Positions 43,282-56,100 of a stretch of DNA of 64,000 bases are shown here, piece after piece. How positions within the stretch are numbered: the stretch's first letter is position 1; every line of letters begins with the position of its first letter. The position numbers were made by a program, and so were the translations under genes. Under the pieces are notes generated by a model. It did no database searches. It saw nothing but the letters and a program-made list of their open reading frames with translations, and had not been told where the DNA came from. Source of the DNA: Ligula intestinalis (lineage: Eukaryota; Platyhelminthes; Cestoda; Diphyllobothriidea; Diphyllobothriidae); contig JAYGXS010000004.1 of the NCBI GenBank assembly GCA_036362985.1, forward strand, positions 38,807,435 to 38,871,434. The letters are read 5' to 3'.

Positions 43282-43470
43282 ATGGCGCTGTGGTAAGGGC
43301 ATTGGATTCTAACCAACAAGATCGTGAGTTCTAGGCTCGGGTGGGGCACAAATTTCTGGTGCTCCAATTACGTTTGAGTATGACTGGCTGACGATGGCTA
43401 GTAAACCAGAAATGGCCATTCTAGCCTCCCTTTTTTCATCGTTAATGTCCTTCGGCCTTTATCATTATCC
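43282..43470 (+). repeat. SINE-like repeat with tRNA-Arg-like head
   Basis: TGGCGCTGTGGTAAGGGC (A box) and GAGTTCTAGGCTC (B box) flank an anticodon-like arm, ATTGG-ATTCTAA-CCAAC, with TCT in the anticodon position. The acceptor stem does not pair, as in tRNA-derived SINEs. The body GACGATGGCTAGTAAACCAG and GGCCATTCTAGCCTCCC reappears, diverged, at about 43708-43800. Confidence 0.5.
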
Positions 43471-43999
43471 GTCTTTTGGCGTGGCCCGAGAGAATCCCGC
43501 AAGTTCCAGTATGGACGAGTGTGTACTGTAACTGATCGGTGTGCGCCTATCTGCCACCATATATTTGATTGTAAGGCGCATTGCAACTCATGTGTTATCC
43601 CAGTTACCTCTCGCATAATATGCTCGACCATAAGCGAGAATCGCCCTATCAGGCAGGGGTTGCTATATGATTTCCTTTCTTTTCCTTTCATATCCTGTGT
43701 TTGGTAATGCCTGACTTATGACGGCTACTAAGCCAACAATCACCATTGTAGTCGCGCTTGTCTTTGGTGGTAATGTATTTCTGTCTATGATATACTAGCC
43801 ATTGAGCGGTTGCTGATGAGACTCGAGAGCTAACCCCAAGACAAAACGGGAGGACTGAGTTTCTCAACCAATTTGTAAGCATTTATATAAAGTATGTTTA
43901 GAAATTCCTGCAAAAGATATGACAAATTTTGACTTTTTAGTTGAGTTTATATTTATTCACGTTTTTTGCGATCCAATGAAGAGTTTTTAATCCTGAAAA

Positions 44000-46085
44000 C
44001 ACCGTTTAATTCTGTTTATTGAGGGAAGAAGGCATTATTGAGGCTAAATTGGAAGCAGCCTGATGACGAAGACATTTTCTATGCTATTAAACATGACAAA
44101 ACAAAACTTTTTATCAATAGTAACTATGCTTTGTATGAATATAAGTAAGGATCTTCAAAAATATCCCTTCCAGAACCGAAAAATGTAGTGAAAACGATGT
44201 ATACTAACCATAAGCCATTTATAGGGCCTTTTCAACTCTCATATTTGTATTATCCATGCAATTGTATAGGCTTGATAATGAATTGTTATATACGTGTGTT
44301 TGCCAAAGGTACTTTACAAAACTAATATGAGAATATTCTTGTATTAATTTGTACTTTATGACTGGCGGCTGTCAAGTGGCACCTTATAGTAGCCGAGATG
44401 ATTGTAACTGATAAACAGGCATAAAGGGGAATGGTTTCCTGTCTAAAAAAAGCATTTATCCTGGGCAAAAGAAAGAATTATAAGATTTAAATCATCTCTT
44501 TCCGACTTCGCGAAGTATTAAAATGGATGGCCAGAGTATACCATCGTGCTCACGCCTGCAATCTGAAATGTCGATAACTATCTTGCTAAGGCGCTATTCG
44601 AAGTGAGGGGGGCTGCAGCCTTTGTGCGTAGGCTTAGCGCAAGGAAGTGCAATGTTAGTTCTGAACGTAGTGGCGCAGGGTTCAATTTTTTAGACTTGTG
44701 TTTTTCCTCCCATTAGGCGTTTCCGTGACAGGATTTCATTAGATTGGTAGATCGCCTTCAAGTGCTATCAGTTAATCACTAAATATCACATTGAATAATT
44801 GTAAAACAACCTGTCCCCGACGTTGGCATCGCATCAAAAAAGCACTCTAAAATGCGTGTTCATAATGTCAATCTTGATAAACTCTTCATACACCAGCAGC
44901 AATTAGATGTATTTGCAAGATCTTCACTCATTAATGCGTCTCTTACCGAACACATATTGCAAATATTGCCGACCAGTAGGCAGTTTGAATTGTAAAAAGG
45001 CTTTCTTGAAGCTCCCTTTGTGGTTTATAGAAAAGGATAAATAGTAAACTGCGTGTACTTTGAGTGACCAAAGATTTTGGGGAAAGCATATATGAATGAA
45101 TGTAGCGCATCGTAGATAGCTTCTTAAAGGAAAATAACTGAACATGATTATCATCGGATATGTACAGGCTGGTAGAACAGGAAAAGAGTCATATTTTTAT
45201 AAAAGATATAATAACAATAGGTGAACCTCAAAATAAAGTATAAACGTAAGAGAATTAAGTTAAGTGCAGAATGCAACGATACGTTTAGCTGGGGAGGCGA
45301 TAAGGGCACGTCATTAAAATAAGCCATGAGGTGTGTAGTGCTTTCAGTAACTGCAGGAAAGGGCCGCTGAAAGGTTGGCGAGACAGGGATGTATAACGCT
45401 AGTTTTCAAGAGGAATGTTGGGGATTGCAAGAAATGGAGCACCAGGCATCTTTGCCTACACGCGGTTACACCATTTTTGTCATCGAAGAATACATTTAAC
45501 TTGAGAACGAACTCGAGCGACCAACACTTTGACTTCCAATCACTACCGTTATTACAAATTTCTGCATTCTGATATTCTTACCCCGCTGTGCAAACAATAT
45601 TTACTTCAATTTATTTCTTCTCGCCATAAACCTTTAGCATTCTCAGTAGCGTAAAACATCCAAAATTGCTCTTTTATTTGTTTTTTGGATGACGGAGGGA
45701 AATATCGATGACCCACTACTGAACCGAATACCTTCCAGCGGGGAGATGCCGAGGCAGACTATCAGGAAAATACGCTTCTATGCATTAAGCTAGTATCTTT
45801 GCTGCCAGTTTGGTCTGTCGAGCAACACCAGCACATATAATTTTGAAATTTGCCAGTCAAATAAACATGGTCTTGCAGGCATAATCTTAAATATGTTATG
45901 TGCCGAGTAACCAGCGGCCGAGCCAAGCAAAACTTTTTATAGAGAAATCCAGCTATCATTAAGGATATTGGGCAGAGTATTTTTTGGACACTAAGGAATC
46001 TACCCGTGTATTGTGAAATAGAACTTTCAATTAGTAAAATAATACTATCCTGAGTGTGCCTGGACCGTCTTGACATTGTTTATTA
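44000..46085. other. AT-rich stretch, nothing recognised
   Basis: Only short ORFs (up to 104 codons, 45762-46076, no motif). No splice-bounded exon or repeat signature is visible. Confidence 0.45.
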
Positions 46086-46495
46086 CAGAAGAAGAAGATG
46101 CGACCACTGAAACAAGAGTTTGATCTTTTTGGCTTTTCGGATTCCGTCGGGAATCCGTAATTATATATAATGGTAGGACAGTCGGACCCATGCGCAGATA
46201 AGGGTGAAACATGCACAGATTGCACAGTATTTATACTTCGAAGCAGTCATCCGCGTGCGTACTATAATATAGTATAGTATTAGCAGTAGTATAGTACAGT
46301 AGTATAATTAAGTATAACGTACGCACGTGGATGACCGCTACGAACTATAAATACCGTGCAATCTGTGCATGTTTCACCCTTATCTGCGCATGGGTCCGAC
46401 TGTCCTACCTTTACCTATGGTTAAGGATTCCCGACGGAATCCGAAGCGTCAGAAAGATAAAACTCTTGTTCCAGTGGTCACATTTTCTTCTTCTG
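46086..46495. repeat. 177-bp inverted repeat of two PLE tails
   Basis: Arms 46086-46262 and 46319-46495 are of equal length and align along their whole length. The 56-bp spacer is rich in TAGTATA words. Each arm read outward contains TATAAATA (46346-46353 on the right), a GATTCCCGACGGAATC hairpin, CGAAGCGTCAG (right arm), AAACTCTTG and a TTCTTCTTCTG end, the tail order of the PLEs. Two tails therefore sit head to head and point outward. Confidence 0.88.
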
Positions 46496-46528
46496 AATTA
46501 CCTTCTTGAACTTGCATATTCACTTATA

Positions 46529-46993
46529 CAGTGGAGTCCGGTTAATGTGGACACCTCCGTTCCAGGCCAACTGTCCATATTAACCGGTTGTCCACATTAA
46601 GCGAACTGACCCCAAACCAGTCATTTCTACGCATAAAAAACAGAATTTTGCATCTGAATGAAGTTTTATTGAAAGAACATGCTCAGTTTTTATTGCCTTG
46701 GCGGAAACTTTTCTCTGAAAGCTCCCCTAAAGTTCCTTATCACAGTACTGTTCATCTGAAGCAAAACTTTCAGAATAGGACGCGGGCATTCCCCGCCGCG
46801 GGCGATTTGGACTGGATTTTTGACAAAATCTGTGGGTTGACCGACCGGTTGACAGCTTGGTGCTGTCCACATTAAGCGGTGGCTGTCCAGATTAACCGGA
46901 GGATTTTACTATGGAGAAATTCCGTTCCTGGCCATCTGTCCACATTAAGCGGTTGTCCACATTAACCGTGTCCGCATTAACCGGACTCCACTT
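46529..46993. mobile_element. non-autonomous DNA transposon (pogo-like MITE)
   Basis: A 465-bp element begins CAGTGGAGTCCGGTTAATG and ends with the inverse (CATTAACCGGACTCCACTT), with a TA on both sides (46527-46528, 46994-46995). This TA duplication and CAGTGGA start fit the Tc1/mariner superfamily, pogo/Tigger type. There is no transposase ORF. A word of the type TGTCCACATTAA(C/G)CGG is iterated about seven times near both ends, perhaps as transposase binding sites. Confidence 0.85.
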
Positions 46994-46995
46994 TA

Positions 46996-49900
46996 TTGGC
47001 AATTGTTTATCACGCTGTTCCAGTCAAACACAGAAGCCATCTATTGAAGGGAATGTTAAGTATAATGTCCACATATGGGGCAGATCACCAACGGTTTTGC
47101 ACTGGCCAATATATTTAAAAAATGGACAATTCTAGATGATAGTGTCAGAAAATGCTAAAATTCTGAGAAAGCAAAAAACAAATGCAAGTCAACCTCGCAT
47201 TTGAGGACAGACGGGCTTAAAAGCTTTTAGCGCGGCCATTTTAATGCGCTCTAGAAATGTATACGGAAACGTAGAGTTATCTACATACACGAGCACTTGT
47301 ACGCGTCTAGTTACTAAGTGCGTATGTTTAATGTCGATAACGAAGAGTAATTTATCTAGGACTGCGTCCGGAATCTCACCATGCGTGAGTGTACGATACG
47401 CAAAACGCAACCACGAACTTTTTGCGGTCAGATGAGAAAAGCATCATTGGATCTACTTGCGGGGACGGATGCCCAATGTTCTTGATTCTATAAAGGACGC
47501 TGAGCACTTTCCTAGGACAGTGGTTTCAAACGCATTAGCCACCAATAACCACAGGATAAAGTAAAACGGGAATGTTATTAATGTGGTACTTCAGGGTGGG
47601 AACTCACTGCAGATAAACAGCGAAATATTTTCAATTAAGTATAAAAATGATTAAATTTGTCATGTTTATTCCTTTAGGTCTCCGTATAGCAACAAACTTG
47701 AGTGTTATATTAAAGAAAATGAGCAAAACGCCACTCTCAATAAATAGCAGGAATTTTAATAACAAATGACAATAAATAGTCTTCTGTATGTCGTCATATG
47801 AACTTAGTAGTTGGCAAACAGAGGGTTTGTGCTTATAGCTATGAAACAATCTACGAAACAACATTAGGCTACGTATTATACACCCTGGTGACGTACCGAA
47901 CCTATCCTTGCCACTAAAATTGTTACTGGCTTCATTTTATCTCGAACAGGAATAATCAAGTTGCGAAAAATAAGCGCAATCTTCAGATCATACATTATGT
48001 TGTCTAAGAAGATGGAATTGATCTGTTTTAGAAACGTTTTTAGGTGTTCATGCATTCTCTATTAGTTAGCAAATTATCTTTTCGAAACTGATTTCACACC
48101 AGAGTGGATGCTGGATTTTGAAGACGAGAATTGGCTCGAATAATTTGTTGACAATAAGAGGCTTAGGCACTAATCAAATGTCTAAATCTTTCTTATAAGC
48201 AGTAAAGAAGACTTTCCCTTCACTATTGGTGAGGATTGACGGTAGGATTTACTTTTCTCGCGTAAGCGCAGAAACACAGTTAGCACAGAAGCATTAAAGC
48301 TACTAGTAGACCTAGCTGAAATGAAGGACTTTGGTAAGACTAAGGCGGGGAATACTGGTGAAAAAATAGGACTTAACAATGTCGTCCCGCTGAAACCCTG
48401 TGAATCAGAAAAAAATCAGATAAAGACGCGCAGGGAACGAATATGGATTGAGGATGTGCAGGATTCTTTCTTAGAGTTTGGGCAATGCGGCCTAGTAAGT
48501 CATTTTTCTGCATTACGTGTCACCTGAACTTTCCAGATTAATTAAAATATCTCCTTGGTTCCTGAATGGGTATCCAAGTGACTGGGGAAAAACATAGTGC
48601 TACTTCCGCCGTAGTGTTATTCTGCTGCAAATAAGCTCAGAGATAATTGAGCCAAGTAAAGTGAGCGTAAATCATGTGCATTGCACATTTTTTTGTAACA
48701 TCTGACAGAAGGGCCAAAAGAGGCCTTCTTCTGTTTCCGGAGAAGATCGTGGGCCAGTCTCCCAGCCTAAAAAGATATGTTTAAATCAATATTTGCAGAC
48801 TCAAGTTTAGAGGAAGGTTAGCAACTGGTAGGCATTTTAAAGAAACGGATGAAAGCTAATGTCTCCCTGGCTTGCGACAACTTCAGAAAAGCTAATATTC
48901 CTTTTTACTCATTCTTATTCAGGCCTCCTCCCTGTGCTCCTATTATAATTAGCGTTTGGATTAAAATTGCGGGATAGGAAGTGGAGATTAAAATTAGATT
49001 CAAAGGTTAAACTTAGGCGTTAGTTTATAATTATATTTCATTTTTTTCGTATGTTTCAGGCTAGTAGTTTATGCTTAGGCTGTCAACGTTCTCAAATTTA
49101 ATTAAACTTTCAGTCGCTGTATCCACCAGAATTGGATTGAATGGCTTATTCTTTTTACATACTTTTTCGATGCATCTGATTATCAATGAGGTGCTGATTT
49201 CGCCTAAAGTATGTAATAAATGCCCTAGGGTTTCATCGTGATCACTCATTTACAACCCCTCTTTTCCAGTAATTTCAAATGGCGTGCCAGCATTGTTCGC
49301 CCTTTATTGCTATATTTAAACAAGCTACTGGTGCAAATGTATTTTTAGCGTTTGCTTTCCGAAAGCAGGAAGCTGTCAGCTTCAATTACCTCACTCACAA
49401 AACTCTTCTTATCACACTTCCCGTACTAAAGGGTACTTGCTTCCTATTTTCTGAGTAAGACCACGTATCTCATTGTCACGGACATAGTCAAAATATATTG
49501 CTAGCGAAGATCTGATAATTTACGCGCTTGGCTATCAACAACGATTTGGATACTATGCAGTCGTTAGAGGTTTAAATAGAATAGCATATCCATTAAACTT
49601 AAGCGTGTAAGTATCTGAGTGTCTGTTATTTTGAAGAAGGATGACTAGCTGTCGGCCAAAGATGACCTCCAGAACCTTCAGTCCTTTTTATTTTTGTGTC
49701 TTACTGCGGGATAAAACTTTATGCAAACAACCACAGAGAAGACTACTTTACCAACGAAATTCCCATTTGACCCATCTAAGTTGTGCAGGGCCGCCCGGCA
49801 AGTCGTGCAAAACGTCAGCACTTTCTAGTTCCGGTTGTTTGTGAGTCGTTTTTTTTCGTTTCTTGCCTCCATAACGGCATCGTGATAAAATTATTCGGCA

Positions 49901-50300
49901 ATATTTCTCCCATTTTATATCGTACGATAGTTAACGTTAATCATGAAACTTGATGATACAGTTTTAGCCTATTATTAAAGACATCTAAAACTAGCAACTT
50001 ACGATTCCAATCAACTTATTACGCACGGTGTTGTATGCCCATATGGAGTATGTTTCTAGGCATTTTTTTCCGGGACACTATTAGGGCATTAGAGCGGAAC
50101 CAAACGTTGCCTTATGTTGGGGCAACTTTCTATGTAAAAAGTTGTTCTAGAGTAAGTCTGCGCATACGCATGTGTTTTCCTGCCATCGCAAAGTAGTTTA
50201 ACCGATAAATTTTACCAGATATAAACCGGTTATTCTGTTATCGATTGTTTAATTCAGATTTGTAAATTTGTAGGATTTAAAATTCTAGAATGCATTCATA
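46996..50300. other. AT-rich stretch, nothing recognised
   Basis: A 68-codon ORF at 48321-48527 ends by a possible donor (CTAGTAAGT) but has no recognisable motif and no clear acceptor, so I do not call an exon. The rest is AT-rich without signatures. Confidence 0.4.
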
Positions 50301-50320
50301 ACATTTACAGGTTGCTTATT

Positions 50321-50812
50321 TTAAAGTGTCAATATATTCCCGCTATTGGCGAATATGCCGTAAGCAAACGTCAGAGACTCCACTACAAATTGGCACTCTT
50401 GGCTCTTGAGCATATGCGGCCTATTTTTGTAAAGTAAAACTAGAATGTGCAGAACATCAGTAGTTTGAGAAAAATGGAGTGTAATGTAATTGTGCCCACT
50501 AAAACGGTCACGTTTTACATGCGCTGAACCAACACAGGGGCAAATCAGGGCATGGAGGCAATATTCGATTTGCACTCCCATAACAAATGCCGCATATGGA
50601 GTGGCATTGGTGGCCAACATAAGTGCAGACTCAGGCATCAACCACCTTTGGGTTATATGGCACGTCCACTCCATGAGATCTGAGTCAGACATAGCGGCCA
50701 CGGCCGCCTGAACCCGATCCCACCTCCGGTCTCTATGAGTCTGTCCAGATCTCGGCCACGGAAAAGTAAGAGAAGACAGAGTGCGGCAGATGCAACGCAA
50801 GGCTACTACCAC
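50321..50812 (-). other. 163-codon ORF in a repeat-like segment, unknown
   Basis: The longest unexplained ORF in the right half. It has no domain that I recognise. Its start region shares a GGAGGTGGGATCGGG-type block with 23811-23860, which suggests a dispersed repeat and not a host gene. Translation would begin MVVALRCICRTLSSLTFPW. It may be a chance ORF. Confidence 0.25.
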
Positions 50813-51639
50813 TTTAAACTAATCCAGGCGTAATTCATCGTCCCTGCACCAATATAATGTGGAGCACACTGTGGACGTCGTTTAAATCCACAGTCAGACT
50901 GTGACAGTTGTGACCGTACTTAATTGTGCAGTAAGAATTGTTTTATTTCATTGTGGGCCCAATTTCCCCCTGTTCAGTATTTGGTCGCGATATGCAGAGT
51001 TAAAGCATGTAAGACCAGCACTTAAGTTCTCATCATTTGGCACTTAATATACGTGTACTCAAAGTGTCCAACATTAAGAATAACTTTCAATTGCTTCACC
51101 TAGAAGTCACTTGACGACAAAATTGGACTCTTTTCAGGTTTTTTCGACTCAAAGTGTGAATATTAGTTTTGAAACACGCAACTAGCGCAACGAAGATGTT
51201 AATGATAAACAGAAAGCATTCGTTCTAAATGAATAAACCATAACCTTGTTTATCAACCTGAAAACTCCACAGATGCTGACAGGATGATCCAGAAACAGAC
51301 CAAAATAAACTTGCAATTTTGATTTTTTTACTTATTAACGATAAAAGGTGGCTTTTCTTAGACAGTGAACGGAAGATATCACGTGTTTCCCTGCCCCTCA
51401 ATCGCTTATTTTTTCTTTTGGTTTTCAATCATAACTATAAATTGTTCTATTTTGTCGAAAAAATTACCCAGTTAAGGTAATTCTGGCAACAATCGGAAAA
51501 CGTTAATTTGTTATTAGATTTCTTCAGGAAACTTATATCAATAATGCATAAGACTAAATTAATCCGTAGCTTTGTATATATGAAAAAACAGGTAACCCGA
51601 AAGTTTTGTTAGTTTTATTTTGGCTGCTTGAAACTGTTC

Positions 51640-52140
51640 GGAGTGTAGCCTGACCAAAGGCTAGCAACCTTGTGGGCTCTCCTAAGGCATCGTGCCTACC
51701 GCCGACTGCAACAATGATTCCTTTGTCAACATGAGGGCTGTTTTCATTGTCATATGCCTTCGCGGGGATTGCACCCACGCGATGACATAAACTTTTGGAG
51801 AGGACGCAGACGCATGCAAGCCTACGTGCCTGCCAAGTGGTCGTGTGGCCTTATCCCAAGCGCACAATGATGCCACAAGCGAACGCGCATGGCAAGCTCC
51901 TTATAAGCCACTGTCACCTCTCAGACAGTGAGTTAGAACATGGACTGCGAGGACATTGCAAGTCCGCCCCCATGCCTGGGCTTGCCCCGAGACGGGACAC
52001 TTCAGCACGCTGGAGATCAACCAGCGGCAACTGTCATCCGAGAAAGCAACTCTGCGTTTTGTACGCAATGAACCCTCTTTTGGGTGGATTTCAAAGTTAC
52101 AATCTTCTTATTGTGTTCTTACTTGGGGATTCCAAAGAGC
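51640..52140. other. GC-richer segment of unknown nature
   Basis: This part is clearly GC-richer than its surroundings and carries overlapping ORFs in two frames (51795-52148, 51956-52315) without recognisable domains. It may be an old repeat upstream of the PLE tails at 52.66 kb. Confidence 0.3.
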
Positions 52141-52663
52141 GCAACTAAACGGTGAGAGCACTGATGTCACCGTTACAACAAAAACTGAGCAAATGGTAAT
52201 GAGAAAATATCCCGCAAGCTGTAATCTGGGGTGGCTGGTTATATATTTTGGAAGTACTAAGGAGAACATGTCGGCAAATTTGTCTGATTACTCCTTAGGC
52301 AGCTGGAAGAAATAATATTGCCTTCTGATCCAGTCGAAGTTGTTTAGACGAGGCAGGACACTCTGTACATATGTAAACTGGTAAGATAAAAATGGGGTTG
52401 GATTACTTGTAGAGATTACCATCAGAATAGTGTGATGGGAACTTTGAACCGACATAGAAGTGACATAATCTATTTTAGTCAGCTGGGCGGGATGTTGTAC
52501 AATTTGAACTAACACTAGCATCAGATATTTCTCTTAAGTTATGAAGGCAATTCTTTCATGTCACAGTTTTCTAAGAAGCTAGCTGAGCGCAAACCGTCCG
52601 CCTACCTTAAGGCACTGTGACCATTTGTACTTTTTGGGAATTACATGTCGTAAAGTTCGGATG

Positions 52664-52845
52664 AAGGCAATTAACGTTAATTGTCGCTGTATGCTTGCAG
52701 TAATGTCTGTTTCCTATAAATACTGCAAACGTCTGTGCATACTTAGCCTTTCTACTACTCATGTCTCTGATGACGAATCCGCGACGGATATCAAAACGTC
52801 AGGTGAATAAACATATTGTCCCAGCGATCGAGTCTTCTTCTTCTT
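52664..52845 (+). repeat. solo PLE tail, near-identical to that of element A
   Basis: Starts at AAGGCAATTAACG, where similarity to 2411-2592 begins, and includes the palindrome (52668-52683), TATAAATA, CTGATGA (52767-52773), an ATCC/GGAT hairpin and AAAAC (52793-52797) in place of GAAAC. No coding part precedes it. Confidence 0.85.
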
Positions 52846-52847
52846 CT

Positions 52848-53150
52848 CACTTGTTTCCTGGGACACTGATGTTCGCTTGTATTGGCAAGCTCGTATGAGT
52901 ATTTTTTACTTTAAAAATTGTTAAAATTGTAATTTCATATGGTCTCGTAGACGCTGATTAGACGGTGTGGGACTGTGCACAATCACAGACTGGTTTTATC
53001 AAATATTGCAACCAGGAAGGAGTAATTAAAACTTTAACATGAGCCAAAAGCTATAAAACCTATTTGCTACATAAGGATTTGACAATAGATCCGCGACAGG
53101 ATCCAAAACGTCAAGCTAATAAATTCTTGTCTCAGAGATCGCATCAACTC
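52848..53150 (+). repeat. second PLE tail unit in tandem
   Basis: Begins right after the first tail with GTTTCCTGGGACACTGATG and TTCGCTTGTATTGGCAAG, the block seen at 22202 and inverted at 34841. It ends with GATCCGCGACAGGATCC, AAAACGTCAAGC, TAATAAATTCTTG and GAGATCGCATC (53090-53145), another decayed tail. Confidence 0.65.
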
Positions 53151-56100
53151 CCTTTCATTGTATGTGTAATCATTTTTACGGGCAGTTATATACTACGAAC
53201 TGACACACTTACAAGAAATATATTTTGATTGAGCAGAGAATGATTCGATGTTTAAGTTTTCGAATTAAAATCAGAAAAAAAATTTGAGAGCAAGGACCTA
53301 TGGTGCATGATAACACTGGCTTCGAAGACTGATCAGCGCGATTTATTTAAATGAAAAGTATGGTGGATCCTACTATATATGTCGTGGCTGATATGGCTAG
53401 AGATCCCGTATGACAGCTGGACCGTCGTATGTGACCATTTTCACACTGTGCCCAAGAGCATCTTAACCACCGGGACGATGGTTTGCGCATGAATTAGTTT
53501 CCTTTGATAATAGACTTGTTCCGCATCATTCGCACTCTCCTTTCTTCAACACGCTCGAACTCCGTGTCAATGGCTAGTCAATTAGGACGAAGGCGGGTTC
53601 AAAGGCAGTGGCTGGCCAAAGATTAATTCCTGTCTGCGTGTGGATCACGTTTTCAGGGACTGTTTGGATCCAAAACGAGTGGGAATGCCATAGAGACCAC
53701 ATTAGTCATTGCATTAGAGCTATTGCAAACTTATTCTCCGATCTGAGGGTCCTATTGTATTCTGTTAATTACCAATAGGTGCATTCAGGAGGTGATGAAT
53801 TCGATGCTGTCAAAGATTAAGGACTGGGTGAGTTAACTGCTGTTCTAGTGAGATAATAACAAAACATGTTCCCCGCAGTTACCATGCTAGTGTTGCGCAG
53901 GAAGTTAATCAATATTGTTTTACTGAATACACCTCTCGTCATACTGGGCGAATCAGGTTCTTGAAATTTCTTTTGAAAACAGAGAAAATATTTGATTTAC
54001 TGCTAGGCCTGTACGTCAACGACCGCTGATTTATGAAGAAAGCAAAATGTGCTTTAGTTCTAAGCTAAATTGAGATATTATCAGCAAGAAATGCTCCATT
54101 CACTGAGATAGTTTAGCAAAATGCGTAAATAATCTCGCGGTTTTTCATTAAATATACCGCTTTTATGTAAATATTGCTGATGTCAACTTCTGGAGTTCTG
54201 TTACTTTATACGTATAGTAGTGTGCTAGATGTGCCATGCACGGCAGGACATATATTGAAAGCCTCGGAGCATAGTATGGAAAGACTTTGCAGACATCAAT
54301 TTAGAGAGGAGGGGATGGATAACCTCATCAAGAATGTGTTTGATTGTTTATAAGCGTCGTAGTATTAAAATACCAGCTAGAAAAGCATAAGAAACCCCAA
54401 CAACTGAAAAGATTTTTCAAAGGATGCGTTTAAAAGTCAGCAAGTCTTTTTAAGAAATGCTAAAAAAAGCAGAAGAGTAGAGAATCAAGAAGGGAATGCA
54501 GGTATGTATCAATCACCAGCTTAAGAGTTAAGGTGATTGCTAGAGATGTTACCGATGGATATAATATAGAAGTGTTCGAATTCTAGTAACGGAAATTTCC
54601 ATATGAAGGGAAAATAAATTTCGATATCAGAGTAACACCAAGGTGTCGGAGAAAGGACAACTCGTTGGGCAGAATGTCTAAGGATTTAAGACTAAGAGAG
54701 GGTCGCAATCGGAAAACGCAATGGACTGATATCAAATTATTAAGTTATTATACATAGCCATATTTCCCAGTTCTCTGCTTCTCCTTTCCAGTTCCTTTGT
54801 ACTTGAGGAAGAAGAAAAATCATAAGTGCACTTGTCACTCGCATGTTTTGGCTAAGCTAGACCCCTACGATTAACTAACATAGCTAAATACCATATGTGT
54901 TTTAGAAAGCCTGGCTGTGGGAAGTAACCCTCTTCGTGTTAATTACGACATTATTATCAAGATGTGTTCAAAGTTGTTTACTTTTTTCGGTTATTCTAGT
55001 ACTTTAATTTATTCAAACCTGCTTTCTGTATATGTTCATATCATCAGTCAAATATTTGGAATGCTGGTACACTCAAACACGATATTTCTCACTACTTTTC
55101 GCAAAATTTAGTTAATTGTGTTTCATTGTTAGGTTTTTTATTACGATGCTCAATTTCTTTGTCAAGGAGAACAAAGATATGGGCAATTAGCTTATTTTAC
55201 GCTTTTAGGTACGTACTGCGCAGCTGTTCCGCGGTGAGGTCCCACCCGTAAAAATCCTGGTGTCACCATTCGCGATTTATACGATCCGTTTCTGATCCTG
55301 GTCTTATTGCTGACTAAATAGACCATAATCACTCACCATTGTCCATATTTATTTCTTTCAATTGTCCAAATAATTCGATTCTGTAAGCATATCAGTCCGT
55401 ATGAAAGTTTATAGCCTACTACAATTTTGAACTGAAGTAAGGAACTGAATGGTTGAGAAAAAGGAATTCTCAAGCGAAAAGGTATAAAACCGAGTCATGC
55501 ATAGTTTCCAATTTATATTTCCCTTTTAACTTTTATTTTGTCCTTTTTTCCATACGAGAGTGTCATAAACTTCAAATGTACTCTATCAAACTCGTAAGCT
55601 CAAGAAAGTTTTTTCTTCCGTAATGGTTACCAAATAATATAATTGAAATTTCTTATCAGGTTTTGTTTGAACTGTCTGAGGGTTGGTCCTCTGGCAATTA
55701 ACCACAGCCCACTTTACACGGAAAGGTTCAAAGATCTGCAGCACCTGATAGGGTAAAAGAGTAAAAGCAATGTAGCTTTGGAAACAGAGGCCAAACGCAT
55801 AACGCCTGTTCTTGTCAGTTATTCCTCCTTTCGTTCAAATGGGGTCGGTTACCATCGATACCACTTCATAACTGGTGCCTCTCGGTGTCAATAAAGCTGT
55901 GTGCCCGTATTTATCGCCTTTTGTTTTCTCGATGACACAATTCCACCAGAAGGCTAATTAAGTTTATTTTGTCATATGTCGATATTCATTGGGTTACAGT
56001 GTTCGTGACTTTACTCATCAAGGAACTAAGAATTTTCACCAATCCGAGATTGCTCAAAGCTGTTTTTTTGTTGCTTCTCCATCTCCTTCCAATAATTTGG

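Noticed and set aside
48321..48527. Coding exon of an unknown host gene
   Set aside because: A donor-like CTAGTAAGT is present, but there is no convincing acceptor, no recognisable domain and no partner exon nearby.
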